Origin: an uncultured Bacteroidales bacterium
GTDB taxonomy: Bacteria > Bacteroidota > Bacteroidia > Bacteroidales > Muribaculaceae
Assembly (NCBI GenBank): GCA_900542185.1
Contig: UQMZ01000015.1
Location: forward strand, 10,678 to 74,677
Reading direction: 5' to 3'
DNA length: 64,000 bases
The notes below the pieces were generated by a model that was not told where the DNA came from, ran no database searches, and worked only from the letters and a program-made list of their open reading frames with translations. Positions 8,141-17,590 of the stretch are shown here, in pieces (the first letter of the stretch is position 1; each line of letters begins with the position of its first letter). Position numbers and translations under genes: made by a program.

Positions 8141-10120
8141 ATGAGGATATTGAAGGCAATACGGAATATTGGAATTATGGCCGTCATAGCGATGACGGCC
8201 GTCCCGGTTGCGGCGCAGGTCAATGCCGAGCAGGTGTTGAACATCGGTCGCAATGTGCTGTCTATGGACGACTATATGCTTTCAATCCAGTATTTCAATC
8301 AGGCCATCAAGGCCAAGCCCTATCTTGCCGAGCCTTATTTCTTCCGTGCGCTGGCCAAGCTTCAGCTTGAGGATTACAAGGGAGCCGAAGAGGACGCCAC
8401 CATGTCGATGGAACGCAACAAGTTCCATACCGACACCTATCGCCTTCGCGGCTTCGCGCGTCAGTCCACCGGGCGCGACTCGCTGGCCGTGCTTGACTAT
8501 CAGGCAGGCTTGAAATATAATCCGCGCGACAAGTATATGCTCTATTTCAAGGGCGTGGCCGAGACGGAACTGAAGCGTTATGCCGACGCCGACACCACGT
8601 TCGGCACGTTGCTGCGCATGTATCCCGGATTCGAGGATGGCCTCGCCGCCCGCGGACGTCTGTATGCCGTTCAGGGAGACACCGTGGCGGCCCTGGCATC
8701 GCTGCGCAAGGCTCTGGACAATGGCGCCAAGAGCACCAACACCTTCCTGCTCCACGCCGAACTGAGCACCCGGCAGCAGAAGTGGGACGAAGCCCTTAAG
8801 GATATGGACCAGGCCATCAAGCTTATGCCCCGCGAACCGGACCTATATCTGAACCGGGCGTATGTAAGATATAACCTCGACGACTTTTTCGGGGCGATGG
8901 CCGACTATAACTACGCCATTGAGCTGAATCCGGCCAACGAGGCTGCCATATTCAACCGCGCCCTGCTGCGCTATGAAGTGAAGGACCTGGACCGTTCGGC
9001 ACGCGACCTGGAGGAGGTGCTGAAACTGAATCCCGACAACTTCCATGCCACGTTCAACTTAGGTCTGGTGAACCTGCAGCGTAAGAAACCTCGCGAGGCA
9101 CTTGTGCAGTTTAACAAGATAGCCCGGCGCTATCCACGCTATCATAACGTTTACTATGCGCTGGCCGAAGCCTACCGCGACCTCGGCGACATGCGCAAGG
9201 CCATGGCCATGGTGCATCAGGCCGACGAACTTGTGAAGCTATACGTGCACAATCCCGTGGCGCATCCGCTCGACCGCCCGGCAGTGCAGAACGGCCTGAC
9301 CAATACCGAAAGCCATTCCGCTCCGACGGAAAACGAGGACGAGAACGAGGTGATGGACCGCTTCAACCGTCTGGTGACGGTGAGCGCCACCGAGCAGACC
9401 AACCTTAATTACGATGACAGGATCAAGGGCCGCGTACAGGACCGCAATGTCAACATCGAGCCCCAGGCCGCATACGCCCTGACATTCGTGCCCACGGCGG
9501 CAACGCTCGACAGCCGTCCCGTATATTTCCGCGAGATGGACGACTTCAACAACCGGGGCTGGACCAAGCGTAAGCTCTATCTTGTGTCGGGTCCGGCGGT
9601 AGGCGAGTCCAATGCACAGGTATTGTTCGACATGGCGTCCGATCTTGATCAGAAGGCCGCCTTGGGTACTGCGACGGCGGCCGATTATCTGAGTCTGGGT
9701 GTGGCGCGTTCCACGCTCAAGGATTACGAGGCTGCCATCAAGGCATTCGACAAGGCTTTGGCCAAGAGCCCTGATCTGACCACGGCGTATGTGGGCCGCG
9801 CATACGCCCGCGCCGCCCTCGATCCCCGACAGGCCCCCGTGGCGATTCACGATTATGACGCCGCCCTCGACATCGATCCGCGACTCGCCTTTGTTTGGGT
9901 CAATAAAGGCAATCTGTATTATGCCGCCGGTGATTTCACATCGGCTATAGAATGTTACGGCAAGGCTCTTGAACTTGATTCTGCTTTCGGAGCCGCCCTC
10001 TATAACCGGGGTCTGACTTACCTGCGCATCGGCAACCGGCGTCTCGCGTTCAACGACCTCAGCAAGGCAGGCGAGTTAGGCGTGCTGCCCAGCTACAATC
10101 TGCTGAAACGAATGAAATAA
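8141..10120 (+). CDS. Exported tetratricopeptide-repeat protein
   Basis: The 659-residue protein has a signal peptide (MRILKAIRNIGIMAVIAMTA...VAAQ, cleavage near 26). Many 34-residue TPR helices follow (about 28-390, and again 500-655, e.g. AYVGRAYARAALDP and AFVWVNKGNLYYAAGDF). A less regular, charged middle part (about 395-500) separates the two TPR blocks. It is presumably a periplasmic scaffold; no enzymatic motif is visible. The stop is seven bases before the AddB-like gene, so the two are co-transcribed, which is an odd pairing of an envelope protein with a DNA repair enzyme. Confidence 0.85.
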   Translation: MRILKAIRNIGIMAVIAMTAVPVAAQVNAEQVLNIGRNVLSMDDYMLSIQYFNQAIKAKPYLAEPYFFRALAKLQLEDYKGAEEDATMSMERNKFHTDTYRLRGFARQSTGRDSLAVLDYQAGLKYNPRDKYMLYFKGVAETELKRYADADTTFGTLLRMYPGFEDGLAARGRLYAVQGDTVAALASLRKALDNGAKSTNTFLLHAELSTRQQKWDEALKDMDQAIKLMPREPDLYLNRAYVRYNLDDFFGAMADYNYAIELNPANEAAIFNRALLRYEVKDLDRSARDLEEVLKLNPDNFHATFNLGLVNLQRKKPREALVQFNKIARRYPRYHNVYYALAEAYRDLGDMRKAMAMVHQADELVKLYVHNPVAHPLDRPAVQNGLTNTESHSAPTENEDENEVMDRFNRLVTVSATEQTNLNYDDRIKGRVQDRNVNIEPQAAYALTFVPTAATLDSRPVYFREMDDFNNRGWTKRKLYLVSGPAVGESNAQVLFDMASDLDQKAALGTATAADYLSLGVARSTLKDYEAAIKAFDKALAKSPDLTTAYVGRAYARAALDPRQAPVAIHDYDAALDIDPRLAFVWVNKGNLYYAAGDFTSAIECYGKALELDSAFGAALYNRGLTYLRIGNRRLAFNDLSKAGELGVLPSYNLLKRMK

Positions 10121-10127
10121 GCCTTAC

Positions 10128-13100
10128 ATGGGAACCTCTACTTTTTTGGGTGCGGTCGCAGGCGCATACGCAGGGAAAGATGCGGACCTGTCGGAGTATT
10201 GCTTCGTATTGCCCAACCGGCGAAGCTGCACTTTTTTCCTTAAACGGCTGTCGGAGCGGCTTGGCGGGCGCACCATTCTGGCCCCCGAGGTCATGGCCAT
10301 GGGGGAATTCATGGCGAGGATATCGGGACTGGAGGTCGCGCCGCGCGTCACGCAGCTGATGGAACTGTATATGGCTTACCGTGACCTGCGCAATGTGTCG
10401 GATCCGATCAACGATGAGAAGACATTGGTGGACTTCGATGAGTTTCTGCCGTGGGGCGAGGTGGTGCTGTCCGATTTCAGCGAGGTGGACATCTGTGACG
10501 TCGACGCGCAGAAGATATTCGCCAATGTGGTGAATTACAGGACCCTGTCCACCAATCCGCTGACGCCGGAGCAGATGGATATCCTCGAGCAGTTCTTAGG
10601 GTATCGCCCCGCGGGCGACGAGAGCGACCGTTTCTGGACCAATGTCCGGAAAGGCAATGGCAGTGTGGCCACGAGTCGCTTCTCCGACCTGTGGGAATTG
10701 TTGCCGGGGCTTTATACTGAGTTGAGAAAGCGGCTCGAGAACCCTGGGGGCGCCCCGGAAGCGTCCCTTCCCATGGGGCTGGCCGGCACCGTATACCGCA
10801 GGGCGATGGAGCTGGTGCTGGACCGTGGCCTTGACGCCCTTCCCTGGAAGCATGTGGTGACGGTAGGGCTCGACTGGATGTCGATGTCGGAGATAAAGCT
10901 GTTCCGCGAGTTGCGGAAGATAGGCGACAACCTGAAGAATCCGGTTGTGGATTTCTGGTGGGACCTTACAGGCCCTGTATTGACCTCCGGGGATTCGGAA
11001 GCCGGCAGGATCATCAGGCGCCAGATGCAGGCCTTCCCGATGTCGAGGTGGGCCAAGGAACATGTGGAGCAGGCGGCGCGTAGCGAAATGCCGGAAATCA
11101 CGGAGGTGGCAGTACCTTCCAATTCCATGCAGACCAAGGTGATAGGCGAATGGATAGACCCTCATGGCGGCAATATGGCCGAGGATGTTGCCGACGCCAG
11201 GGTGGCCGTGGTGCTGCCTGACGAGAACATGCTGCTGCCGTTGCTCTATTCGCTGCCCGACCCCAAGATGGACGTGAACGTCACCATGGGTTGGTCCATG
11301 CGTTATACCGACATCGCCACATTCCTGTTTCATCTGCAGCGCACGCTGCGTCACAGAGTGAAGGACGAGGACGGGATTCTGTATCTTGCCGCCGACCTGC
11401 GCCTGCTGCTGGCACAGCCCATAATGCAGCTGCTGTATGGCCCGGAGGTGATATTGCGCGTCAATACCGATATGCTCCGGTGCCATCGCCGCGTGATGTC
11501 CTGGACCGAACTGAACGGATACAGCGCGGAGTTAGGCAGCCTGTTGCGGCCGCTCGGGCCTTCGGCCGGGCTTAAGGAAAGCGTGGCATGGCTGGAGGAA
11601 CTGCTTCGGGGAGTGGATCATGAGCTGTCCAAAACCGACGGCGACAGCAAGACCAAGGTGGAACGGATGCTGATACAGGTGTATCTGACGTCATTGTTCC
11701 AGATCGCGGCCGCCGGGGAGATTAATGGCATCGAGATGCGTCCGGGCACGCTGTTCCATATTCTGCAGAAGATGGTGAGCGGCGAGAAAATCTCGTTCAA
11801 GGGCGAGCCCCTGGAGGGTTTGCAGGTGATGGGCCTGCTGGAAACGCGCGCGCTGGATTTCGACCGCGTCATCATTCTGTCGATGAACGACAAGGTCATG
11901 CCGCGTCATGCGCGCAAGCGCAGCTTCATTCCCGACACGTTGCGCTATGGCTATGGTCTTCCCTCCACCAACCATCAGGAGAAACTGTACGACTATTGGT
12001 TCTACCGGCTGCTGTCGCGTGCCGACAAAGTGCACTTGGTCTACGACTCGCGTCAGGGCGAGGGAATGCGCAGCGGCGGAAAGTCGCGTTATCTGATGCA
12101 GCTTGAGAAGATATACTGCCGCTCCACCCTGAAGCGCGTCAACATGAAATTCAGTACGGGAGCCCGTGCCGACGACGTTCCTGTGCCTCCCGTGGAGAAA
12201 ACGCCTGAGATCCGCGCCCGGCTCGATGCGTTTCGCGCGGACTATGACGGAGAGAAACATTATCTTTCCGCTTCGGCCCTGAATACATATATCAAATGTC
12301 CGCTGCAGTTCTATTACAGATATGTGCAGCGCATCGGCGACAAGACCGAGTCGGACGGAAGCATAGACGCCATCACGCAGGGCGACATATTCCACGACGT
12401 GATGATGAACCTTTATTTCACGCCGAAAGATCAGCATAAGCTGTGGGACAACGCGTCGTATATACCGAATCCTCAGACACATGGCCGCGATTACTTCATG
12501 GGCGTGTTGGCAGATGAAGAGAATCTGCGGCGCAAGATGGTCCAGGCCGTGAACCGTCATTATCACGGCGTCAAGGAAGGTCCGGAACTGGACGCTCCGT
12601 TAAGCGAGTCGGTGCGTATGGTGGCCGACAGGCTGCTGAGGCAGGTCAGGGCCGTGATAAGGCACGACGCGGACGATGCCGCCGGGTCACCGTTGACGCT
12701 GAACGGAGTGGAGGTGTCGTTCAAGGATGAGTTGAAAGTGCGTGACGATCTGACGGTGAACGTCAAGGGAAGTCTGGATCGCGTGGATTCGCATCCCGGA
12801 ATGCCGTACAGGATAGTGGACTATAAGACCGGTAAGATCCACCTTAAGATGGGCGACAGTCTGGATTCGGTATTCGGTGCCGGCAATGGCGGCGATGACG
12901 CCAGACAGGTGTTGCAGCTTCTGTTCTATGCGCGCCAGCTTGAGAAGATGACGGACAGGAAGGGCGTGGATATATGCATATTCGACACTAACGGGATGGA
13001 GCATGGCGACGGTGTCCGTCACATAGAGACGGCCAGAGACCGTAAGGGACTAAACAGCGACGACGAAGTGTTTCAGGAATTCGACGGGCGCCTCTCGGAG

Positions 13101-13199
13101 CTGATCTGCCGTATCTTCGACGAACCGGCTTTCACCGGTGCCACCGATGACGCCGAATGCCGCTACTGCCCCATGCGGCGCCTCTGCGGCAAGGAATAA
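10128..13199 (+). CDS. AddB-like PD-(D/E)XK nuclease/inactivated helicase subunit
   Basis: This 1023-residue protein resembles the AddB subunit of AddAB-type recombination nucleases, which process double-strand breaks. The N-terminal position where a helicase P-loop would sit reads CFVLPNRRSCTFFLKRL, so ATP binding there is unlikely. The C-terminal third has the RecB-type nuclease: YLSASALNTYIKCPLQFYY (about 708-726), GSLDRVD and RIVDYKTGK (about 896-904). Cysteines in IKCPLQ and in the terminal CRYCPMRRLC give the four ligands (C, then C-x2-C-x5-C) of an AddB-style iron-sulfur cluster. No AddA helicase gene is in the window. A bidirectional hairpin follows at 13223-13251. Confidence 0.88.
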   Translation: MGTSTFLGAVAGAYAGKDADLSEYCFVLPNRRSCTFFLKRLSERLGGRTILAPEVMAMGEFMARISGLEVAPRVTQLMELYMAYRDLRNVSDPINDEKTLVDFDEFLPWGEVVLSDFSEVDICDVDAQKIFANVVNYRTLSTNPLTPEQMDILEQFLGYRPAGDESDRFWTNVRKGNGSVATSRFSDLWELLPGLYTELRKRLENPGGAPEASLPMGLAGTVYRRAMELVLDRGLDALPWKHVVTVGLDWMSMSEIKLFRELRKIGDNLKNPVVDFWWDLTGPVLTSGDSEAGRIIRRQMQAFPMSRWAKEHVEQAARSEMPEITEVAVPSNSMQTKVIGEWIDPHGGNMAEDVADARVAVVLPDENMLLPLLYSLPDPKMDVNVTMGWSMRYTDIATFLFHLQRTLRHRVKDEDGILYLAADLRLLLAQPIMQLLYGPEVILRVNTDMLRCHRRVMSWTELNGYSAELGSLLRPLGPSAGLKESVAWLEELLRGVDHELSKTDGDSKTKVERMLIQVYLTSLFQIAAAGEINGIEMRPGTLFHILQKMVSGEKISFKGEPLEGLQVMGLLETRALDFDRVIILSMNDKVMPRHARKRSFIPDTLRYGYGLPSTNHQEKLYDYWFYRLLSRADKVHLVYDSRQGEGMRSGGKSRYLMQLEKIYCRSTLKRVNMKFSTGARADDVPVPPVEKTPEIRARLDAFRADYDGEKHYLSASALNTYIKCPLQFYYRYVQRIGDKTESDGSIDAITQGDIFHDVMMNLYFTPKDQHKLWDNASYIPNPQTHGRDYFMGVLADEENLRRKMVQAVNRHYHGVKEGPELDAPLSESVRMVADRLLRQVRAVIRHDADDAAGSPLTLNGVEVSFKDELKVRDDLTVNVKGSLDRVDSHPGMPYRIVDYKTGKIHLKMGDSLDSVFGAGNGGDDARQVLQLLFYARQLEKMTDRKGVDICIFDTNGMEHGDGVRHIETARDRKGLNSDDEVFQEFDGRLSELICRIFDEPAFTGATDDAECRYCPMRRLCGKE

Positions 13200-13222
13200 G
13201 GCTCGGAATCAGCGACAAAATA

Positions 13223-13251
13223 ACGGAGCGTCGGTGAGACCGGCGCTCCGT
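13223..13251. terminator. Bidirectional terminator between AddB-like gene and galE
   Basis: A 12-bp stem, acggagcgtcgg pairing with ccggcgctccgt across a five-base loop, followed by ctttat on the plus strand and tattttg on the minus strand. The two genes converge here, so it can serve both. Confidence 0.75.
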
Positions 13252-13292
13252 CTTTATGGAGTTGGTTTATGATTGCAGGATCGGGTAGTGTA

Positions 13293-14315
13293 TTATTTGG
13301 GAAGGGTGCACTGCCATCTCCAGGCGTTGGCCATGGTTTCGTTGATGGGAGTCTCGGCCTTCCAGCCCAATACCTCGTTGGCCTTCTTGGGGTCGGCCCA
13401 GATCTTCTCGATGTCGCCTTCGCGTCGTGCGCCGATCTTGTAGGGCACTTTCACGCCGGTGGCGTCCTGGAATGCGTTGACCAGTTCCAGCACGGACAGG
13501 CCGTTGCCGGTGCCGAGGTTGAACACCTCGAGCTGGTCGGTGTCCTCGCGGCTCAGCATGCGCTCCATGGCGATTACGTGTGCGGCGGCCAGGTCGTTGA
13601 CGTCGATGTAGTCGCGGATGCAGCTTCCGTCGGGTGTGTTGTAGTCATCGCCGAACACGGTCAGCTCCTTGCGTATGCCGGCTGCGGTCTGCGTGATGTA
13701 GGGCACCAGGTTCTGAGGCACGCCAACGGGGAGCTCGCCGATCTTTGCGCTGGGATGTGCGCCGATGGGGTTGAAGTAACGCAGCAGGATCGACTTGATG
13801 GGAGCGCCCGAGATGATGACGTCGCGGATTATCTCCTCCGAGATCTGCTTGGTGTTGCCGTAAGGCGATGTGGCGGGCTTGATGGGAGCGGTCTCGTCGA
13901 TGGGGTTCACGTCGGGTTCGCCGTAGACGGTGCAGCTCGATGAGAATACGATACCCTTCACTCCGAACTCCGGCATGCACTCCAGCAGGTTGAGCAGTGT
14001 GCCCAGGTTGTTGCGGTAGTACAGGATGGGCTTGTGTACGGACTCGCCCACAGCCTTGCTGGCTGCGAAGTTGATGATGCCCTTGATGCCGGGATTCTCG
14101 CTGAACAGCTTGCGCAGCGTGGCGATGTCGGTGCAGTCGCCCTTCACGAATACGGGTCGCTTGCCGGTGATGGCCTCGATGCCGTCCAGAACCTCGATGT
14201 TGGAGTTGGACAGGTTGTCGATTATCACTACCTCATAGCCGGCTTCCTGCAGCTTGACGGTGGTGTGCGAGCCGATGTAGCCCGTTCCGCCGGTTACCAA
14301 TATTTTCTCTTTCAT
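13293..14315 (-). CDS. galE: UDP-glucose 4-epimerase
   Basis: GalE interconverts UDP-glucose and UDP-galactose. VTGGTGYIGSHT (residues 7-18) is the NAD-binding motif of extended short-chain dehydrogenases. SSSCTVYG supplies the catalytic serine region and SPYGNTKQ the YxxxK pair. Length 340 is standard. It is the last gene of a minus-strand run, 16 bases after a sugar nucleotidyltransferase, so it shares sugar-nucleotide chemistry. It could feed the mutase at 5.8 kb with UDP-galactose. Confidence 0.97.
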   Translation of the reverse strand: MKEKILVTGGTGYIGSHTTVKLQEAGYEVVIIDNLSNSNIEVLDGIEAITGKRPVFVKGDCTDIATLRKLFSENPGIKGIINFAASKAVGESVHKPILYYRNNLGTLLNLLECMPEFGVKGIVFSSSCTVYGEPDVNPIDETAPIKPATSPYGNTKQISEEIIRDVIISGAPIKSILLRYFNPIGAHPSAKIGELPVGVPQNLVPYITQTAAGIRKELTVFGDDYNTPDGSCIRDYIDVNDLAAAHVIAMERMLSREDTDQLEVFNLGTGNGLSVLELVNAFQDATGVKVPYKIGARREGDIEKIWADPKKANEVLGWKAETPINETMANAWRWQCTLPK

Positions 14316-14331
14316 TGTCGTGTGGTCTTGA

Positions 14332-15237
14332 TTATTTGAACAGAGGTGAGGGATAGAGGCCGTCGTCTACGAGCTTCTGGAACTGAGCCACTGTGGCGGG
14401 ACGGTCGGCCGCGAATGTAACGCCGAACCACTTGCTGGGCGTGGGCTCTACCTTCAGCGTGATGGTGCCGTCATTGATCAGGTCGTTAACCACGCTGGGG
14501 ATGTAGAATTCGCTCTTAAGCTCGTCGCCGTGCTCGTCGAGGAACTTGATGAACGCCTTCTCGCTATAGTCGAAATAGTCGGGAGTGAAGCCCCACATGT
14601 TCATCGACACGCTTGCGCCTTCGGGGAAAGGGGACTTCGAACCGTCGGGCTCGTCCTGGATCAGCTTGCCGTCCACGCGCTGGATGCCGTGGCACTCCTT
14701 GACGCCGGTCAGGAAGCCGTTCTCGTCTACCTCACATAAGCCGCGCGACACGCCGCCGTTCTCGCTCAATGTGTTCTCGATGTTGAAGCCCACCATGCAG
14801 TAAGCGTTCTTCTTGCCCTCCACGCTGCGCAGGAAATCTCCAAGCACCTGGAAGGACTCGGCGCCATAGTAGTCGTCGGCGTTGATTACTCCGAACGGCT
14901 CCTTGATCACGTCCTTGCCCATCAGTACGGCGTGGTTCGTGCCCCACGGCTTCTGACGCTCGGGATTCGGCTTGCGGCCCTCGGGAAGCTTGTCGATGGA
15001 CTGGAATACAACCTCAACGGGAACGTGTCCCTCATATTTGCTCAATACTTTGTCGCGGAACTCCTGCTCGAAATCCTTGCGGATCACGAACACTATCTTG
15101 CCGAATCCGGCACGAAGCGCGTCGTATACGGAATAGTCCATGATGGTCTCGCCGTTGGGGCCCAGACCGTCCAGTTGCTTCAGACCGCCGTAACGCGATC
15201 CCATACCTGCAGCAAGAATGAATAGTGTAGGTTTCAT
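14332..15237 (-). CDS. Sugar-phosphate nucleotidyltransferase
   Basis: The 301-residue protein begins FILAAGMGSRYGGLKQL, the nucleotide-binding signature of NTP-transferase (GT-A-like) enzymes. FGVINADDYYGAESF carries the metal-binding aspartates. It probably activates a hexose-1-phosphate with UTP or another NTP. Adjacency to galE (16 bp) hints at UDP-hexose formation, but which sugar is used cannot be read. It is longer than simple RmlA proteins and lacks a left-handed beta-helix repeat domain. Confidence 0.85.
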   Translation of the reverse strand: MKPTLFILAAGMGSRYGGLKQLDGLGPNGETIMDYSVYDALRAGFGKIVFVIRKDFEQEFRDKVLSKYEGHVPVEVVFQSIDKLPEGRKPNPERQKPWGTNHAVLMGKDVIKEPFGVINADDYYGAESFQVLGDFLRSVEGKKNAYCMVGFNIENTLSENGGVSRGLCEVDENGFLTGVKECHGIQRVDGKLIQDEPDGSKSPFPEGASVSMNMWGFTPDYFDYSEKAFIKFLDEHGDELKSEFYIPSVVNDLINDGTITLKVEPTPSKWFGVTFAADRPATVAQFQKLVDDGLYPSPLFK

Positions 15238-15297
15238 TGGTCTTTTAGTTTTATAGGTTTGTGTATATTGGTTGTATCGTTTTGAGTTGTTATTGCC

Positions 15298-16350
15298 TTA
15301 TTGGGTACGTTTGCGCCTTATCAGCGCCACGATGAGGAGAAAGAAGTCGAACATCACGATCTTGGCGTTGCAATTGCGCGTTATCTCGTTTCGCGCGCGG
15401 TCGCATTCGGCTATCATTTCCTCCACGTTGCCGGCGTGGATGAAAGGGGAGAAATTGCGCGAGAAGGCCTCGTCCTGCGCGTCGAGATGGTTCAGTTGCG
15501 GGATGCGGAGGTTGTATATGAAGTTCTCGCGGATCATGGCCGTCATATATGTGAAGAAACGGGTCAGTTTCTCGCGGCCCCATGTGGCCGTACTCTCCGA
15601 CAGCCGTTTGATGTTGCCTATCTTGCGCTGGTATGCGTCGCGCATCAGAGTCTGGAACACCTGGCGGAACTCGGCTGTTTCCTCGCGGTCGAGCGCCTGG
15701 TCGGAAGTGACTGCCGTGGGTCGTACCTCTATTCGCTGCGCGCGGCTCATTATTGTGGGAAGCACCTCCAGCTCGTTGTTGCTCACCAGCAGGAAACAGA
15801 TGCCTCGCGACGGTTCCTCGATCACTTTCAGCAGCTTGTTCGCTGCTTCGGGACGCAGTCGTTCCGGCAGCCAGATGACGAAAAATTTCAGTTGTGTGGC
15901 GTACGGCGGGAAAGCCGCGAAGCGTATGATGTCCTGCGCCTCCTCCACATGTATTGCGGGCTGCGAATTGCCGGCCTCTATCAGGTCGAGCCAGTTGCGA
16001 GGTGTCATCAGGGGGTGCTGGGTCAGCATCTTCACCCATACGTCGTGCCGGTCGTCGGAGGTGAGGTAATGTTTGGCGGCGCTTTTGACTATGGGGAATG
16101 AGAAGTGAACGTCGGGATGGTCGATGTCGGCATGGAGGCGACAGTTGCGGCAATGGCCGCAAGGCTCGCCGTCGTGCGGATTCTCGCAGTGGGCGTAGGC
16201 CATGAAAGCGCGGGCCAGCAGCATCTTGCCCAGGCCCGACGGCCCCGACAGCATCAGCGCGTGAGGCAGCTTGCCGCTGTCCACGGCCATGCGGAGACGG
16301 CGTTTGGCCTCCTCCTGTCCCGCTACGTCTCTGAATCGCGTTACGTCCAT
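15298..16350 (-). CDS. holB: DNA polymerase III delta' subunit
   Basis: Part of the clamp loader that opens the sliding clamp. The AAA+ Walker A is GPSGLGKM (36-43). A zinc module follows with cysteines at 55, 64, 67 and 70 (HCENPHDGEPCGHCRNC), and MSRAQRIEVRP is the sensor-1 style block. Length 350 fits. The gene sits 60 bases upstream of the nucleotidyltransferase and 17 downstream of the CapA-like gene, in one direction. There is no obvious functional link to its neighbours beyond co-transcription. Confidence 0.92.
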   Translation of the reverse strand: MDVTRFRDVAGQEEAKRRLRMAVDSGKLPHALMLSGPSGLGKMLLARAFMAYAHCENPHDGEPCGHCRNCRLHADIDHPDVHFSFPIVKSAAKHYLTSDDRHDVWVKMLTQHPLMTPRNWLDLIEAGNSQPAIHVEEAQDIIRFAAFPPYATQLKFFVIWLPERLRPEAANKLLKVIEEPSRGICFLLVSNNELEVLPTIMSRAQRIEVRPTAVTSDQALDREETAEFRQVFQTLMRDAYQRKIGNIKRLSESTATWGREKLTRFFTYMTAMIRENFIYNLRIPQLNHLDAQDEAFSRNFSPFIHAGNVEEMIAECDRARNEITRNCNAKIVMFDFFLLIVALIRRKRTQ

Positions 16351-16367
16351 TCCTTATGTCAAGCCCG

Positions 16368-17456
16368 TCACATCGACGGAACGTTTCTGTTGTGTTGGTT
16401 GAATATCCTGCGCGCGTTGCGGTCGAACAGCTCCCAGTGTCCTTTCTGAGCGGCCGGAATGCGGTCGGCCATGCGTGACGGCACCACCTTGAAGTTGCCT
16501 CGGGCACCGTGAGGCTTCTGCGAGAAGAATGTGTCGTATGCGGCCCTTACGAACCGCGCCTTGCCGTCGGCCCCGCGCTCGATGCGAGCCTTTACCAGCG
16601 CGCCGCCGCGTGTGTCGGCGGTCTTCATGTTCGATATCAGATTGCCCAACGAATACACCACAAGCACATCCTTGTTCTCGGTTTCGTTGCGCACCACTTC
16701 CATAGGCTGTATTACGTGCGGATGGCCTCCTATCACCATATCCACCCCCTGGTCCACCAGGAACTGCGCCAGATCCTGCTGGGCCTGTCCCGGGAGCAGT
16801 ACGTATTCCACGCCCCAGTGCACGGCTACCACCACGATCTCGGCGCCCGCCTTGCGGGTGGCCTTGATTTCGCGGGCCATCCGTTCGCGGTCTATCATCG
16901 ACACCTCGATGCCGTCGCGCGGCTCGATGCCGTTGGTGCCGTATGTATAATTAAGGAATCCCACCTTGAATCCCTTTATGTCCTTTATAAATGGTACGAG
17001 CTGGGTGCGCTGCAGCGAATCGGCATAAGTGCCGATATGGTCCATTCCGAGACGGTCCAGAGCCATGAGTGTGGCGCGAGCCCCTTTGTCGCCACGGTCC
17101 AGACAATGATTGTTGGCCGTCAGAAACATATCGAAACCGGCGTCCTTCAGGGCCAGGGCGTAGTTGTCGGGTGCCGAGAAGCAGGGATATCCGGAATAGT
17201 CCGGACCGCCGCCAAGAGGTACCTCAAGGTTGCACACCGCGTAATCGGCGGCGGTGATGTCCGGGGCTATCAGCGAGTAACATTCGTTCCAGTCATAGCC
17301 GTTGCCGCCTCCTAACTCGCGGGCACGGTCCAGCTGAGCCTGATGCTGCATGGCGTCGCCCACGAACAGCAGGTCGGCGCCCGCCGGGGCTCCCACACTG
17401 TCCGCTCCCGTGATGAACGACAGCAGACTGAACGCCAGTATCCCTAATAAATTCAT
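16368..17456 (-). CDS. CapA-family (poly-gamma-glutamate synthesis-like) metallophosphatase-fold protein
   Basis: The 362-residue exported protein has a signal peptide of about 18-22 residues (MNLLGILAFSLLSFITGA). The CapA/PgsA fold shows in LLFVGDAMQHQAQLDRA, AVCNLEVPLGG, TANNHCLDRGDKGA, VVAVHWGVEYVLLPG and VIGGHPHVIQ, which together give the metal-binding residues of a calcineurin-like phosphoesterase. In Bacteroidetes such proteins are widespread and their substrates are unclear; a real poly-glutamate capsule is not implied because no capB or capC is nearby. The minus-strand transcript continues into holB. Confidence 0.85.
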   Translation of the reverse strand: MNLLGILAFSLLSFITGADSVGAPAGADLLFVGDAMQHQAQLDRARELGGGNGYDWNECYSLIAPDITAADYAVCNLEVPLGGGPDYSGYPCFSAPDNYALALKDAGFDMFLTANNHCLDRGDKGARATLMALDRLGMDHIGTYADSLQRTQLVPFIKDIKGFKVGFLNYTYGTNGIEPRDGIEVSMIDRERMAREIKATRKAGAEIVVVAVHWGVEYVLLPGQAQQDLAQFLVDQGVDMVIGGHPHVIQPMEVVRNETENKDVLVVYSLGNLISNMKTADTRGGALVKARIERGADGKARFVRAAYDTFFSQKPHGARGNFKVVPSRMADRIPAAQKGHWELFDRNARRIFNQHNRNVPSM

Positions 17457-17479
17457 CGACCCTTAATTGTCTAAACTAT

Positions 17480-17549
17480 TATCCCGATTAATCTCGATTA
17501 ATCCCGATTAATCGAGATTATCTTGATTATCCCGATTATCTCGATTTAT
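17480..17549. repeat. GATTA-rich short tandem repeat block
   Basis: About seven imperfect 9-10-bp units of the type atcccgatta / atctcgatta / ttatcccga. Arms taatctcgatta and taatcgagatta make part of it palindromic. The period is first 10 bp and then 9 bp. It lies upstream of the CapA-like gene (minus strand) and could be a phased protein-binding site, or just slippage-prone DNA. Confidence 0.6.
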
Positions 17550-17565
17550 TTCAACTCTCTAAGCT

Positions 17566-17590
17566 GAATGAGGCGCCTTGCGCCTCATTC
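17566..17590 (-). terminator. Perfect 10-bp hairpin at the end of the DUF4270 gene
   Basis: gaatgaggcg (17566-17575) pairs perfectly with cgcctcattc (17581-17590) around a five-base loop. On the minus strand it overlaps the TGA stop of the DUF4270 gene. No U-tract follows, so read-through into the CapA-like gene is possible. Confidence 0.55.
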
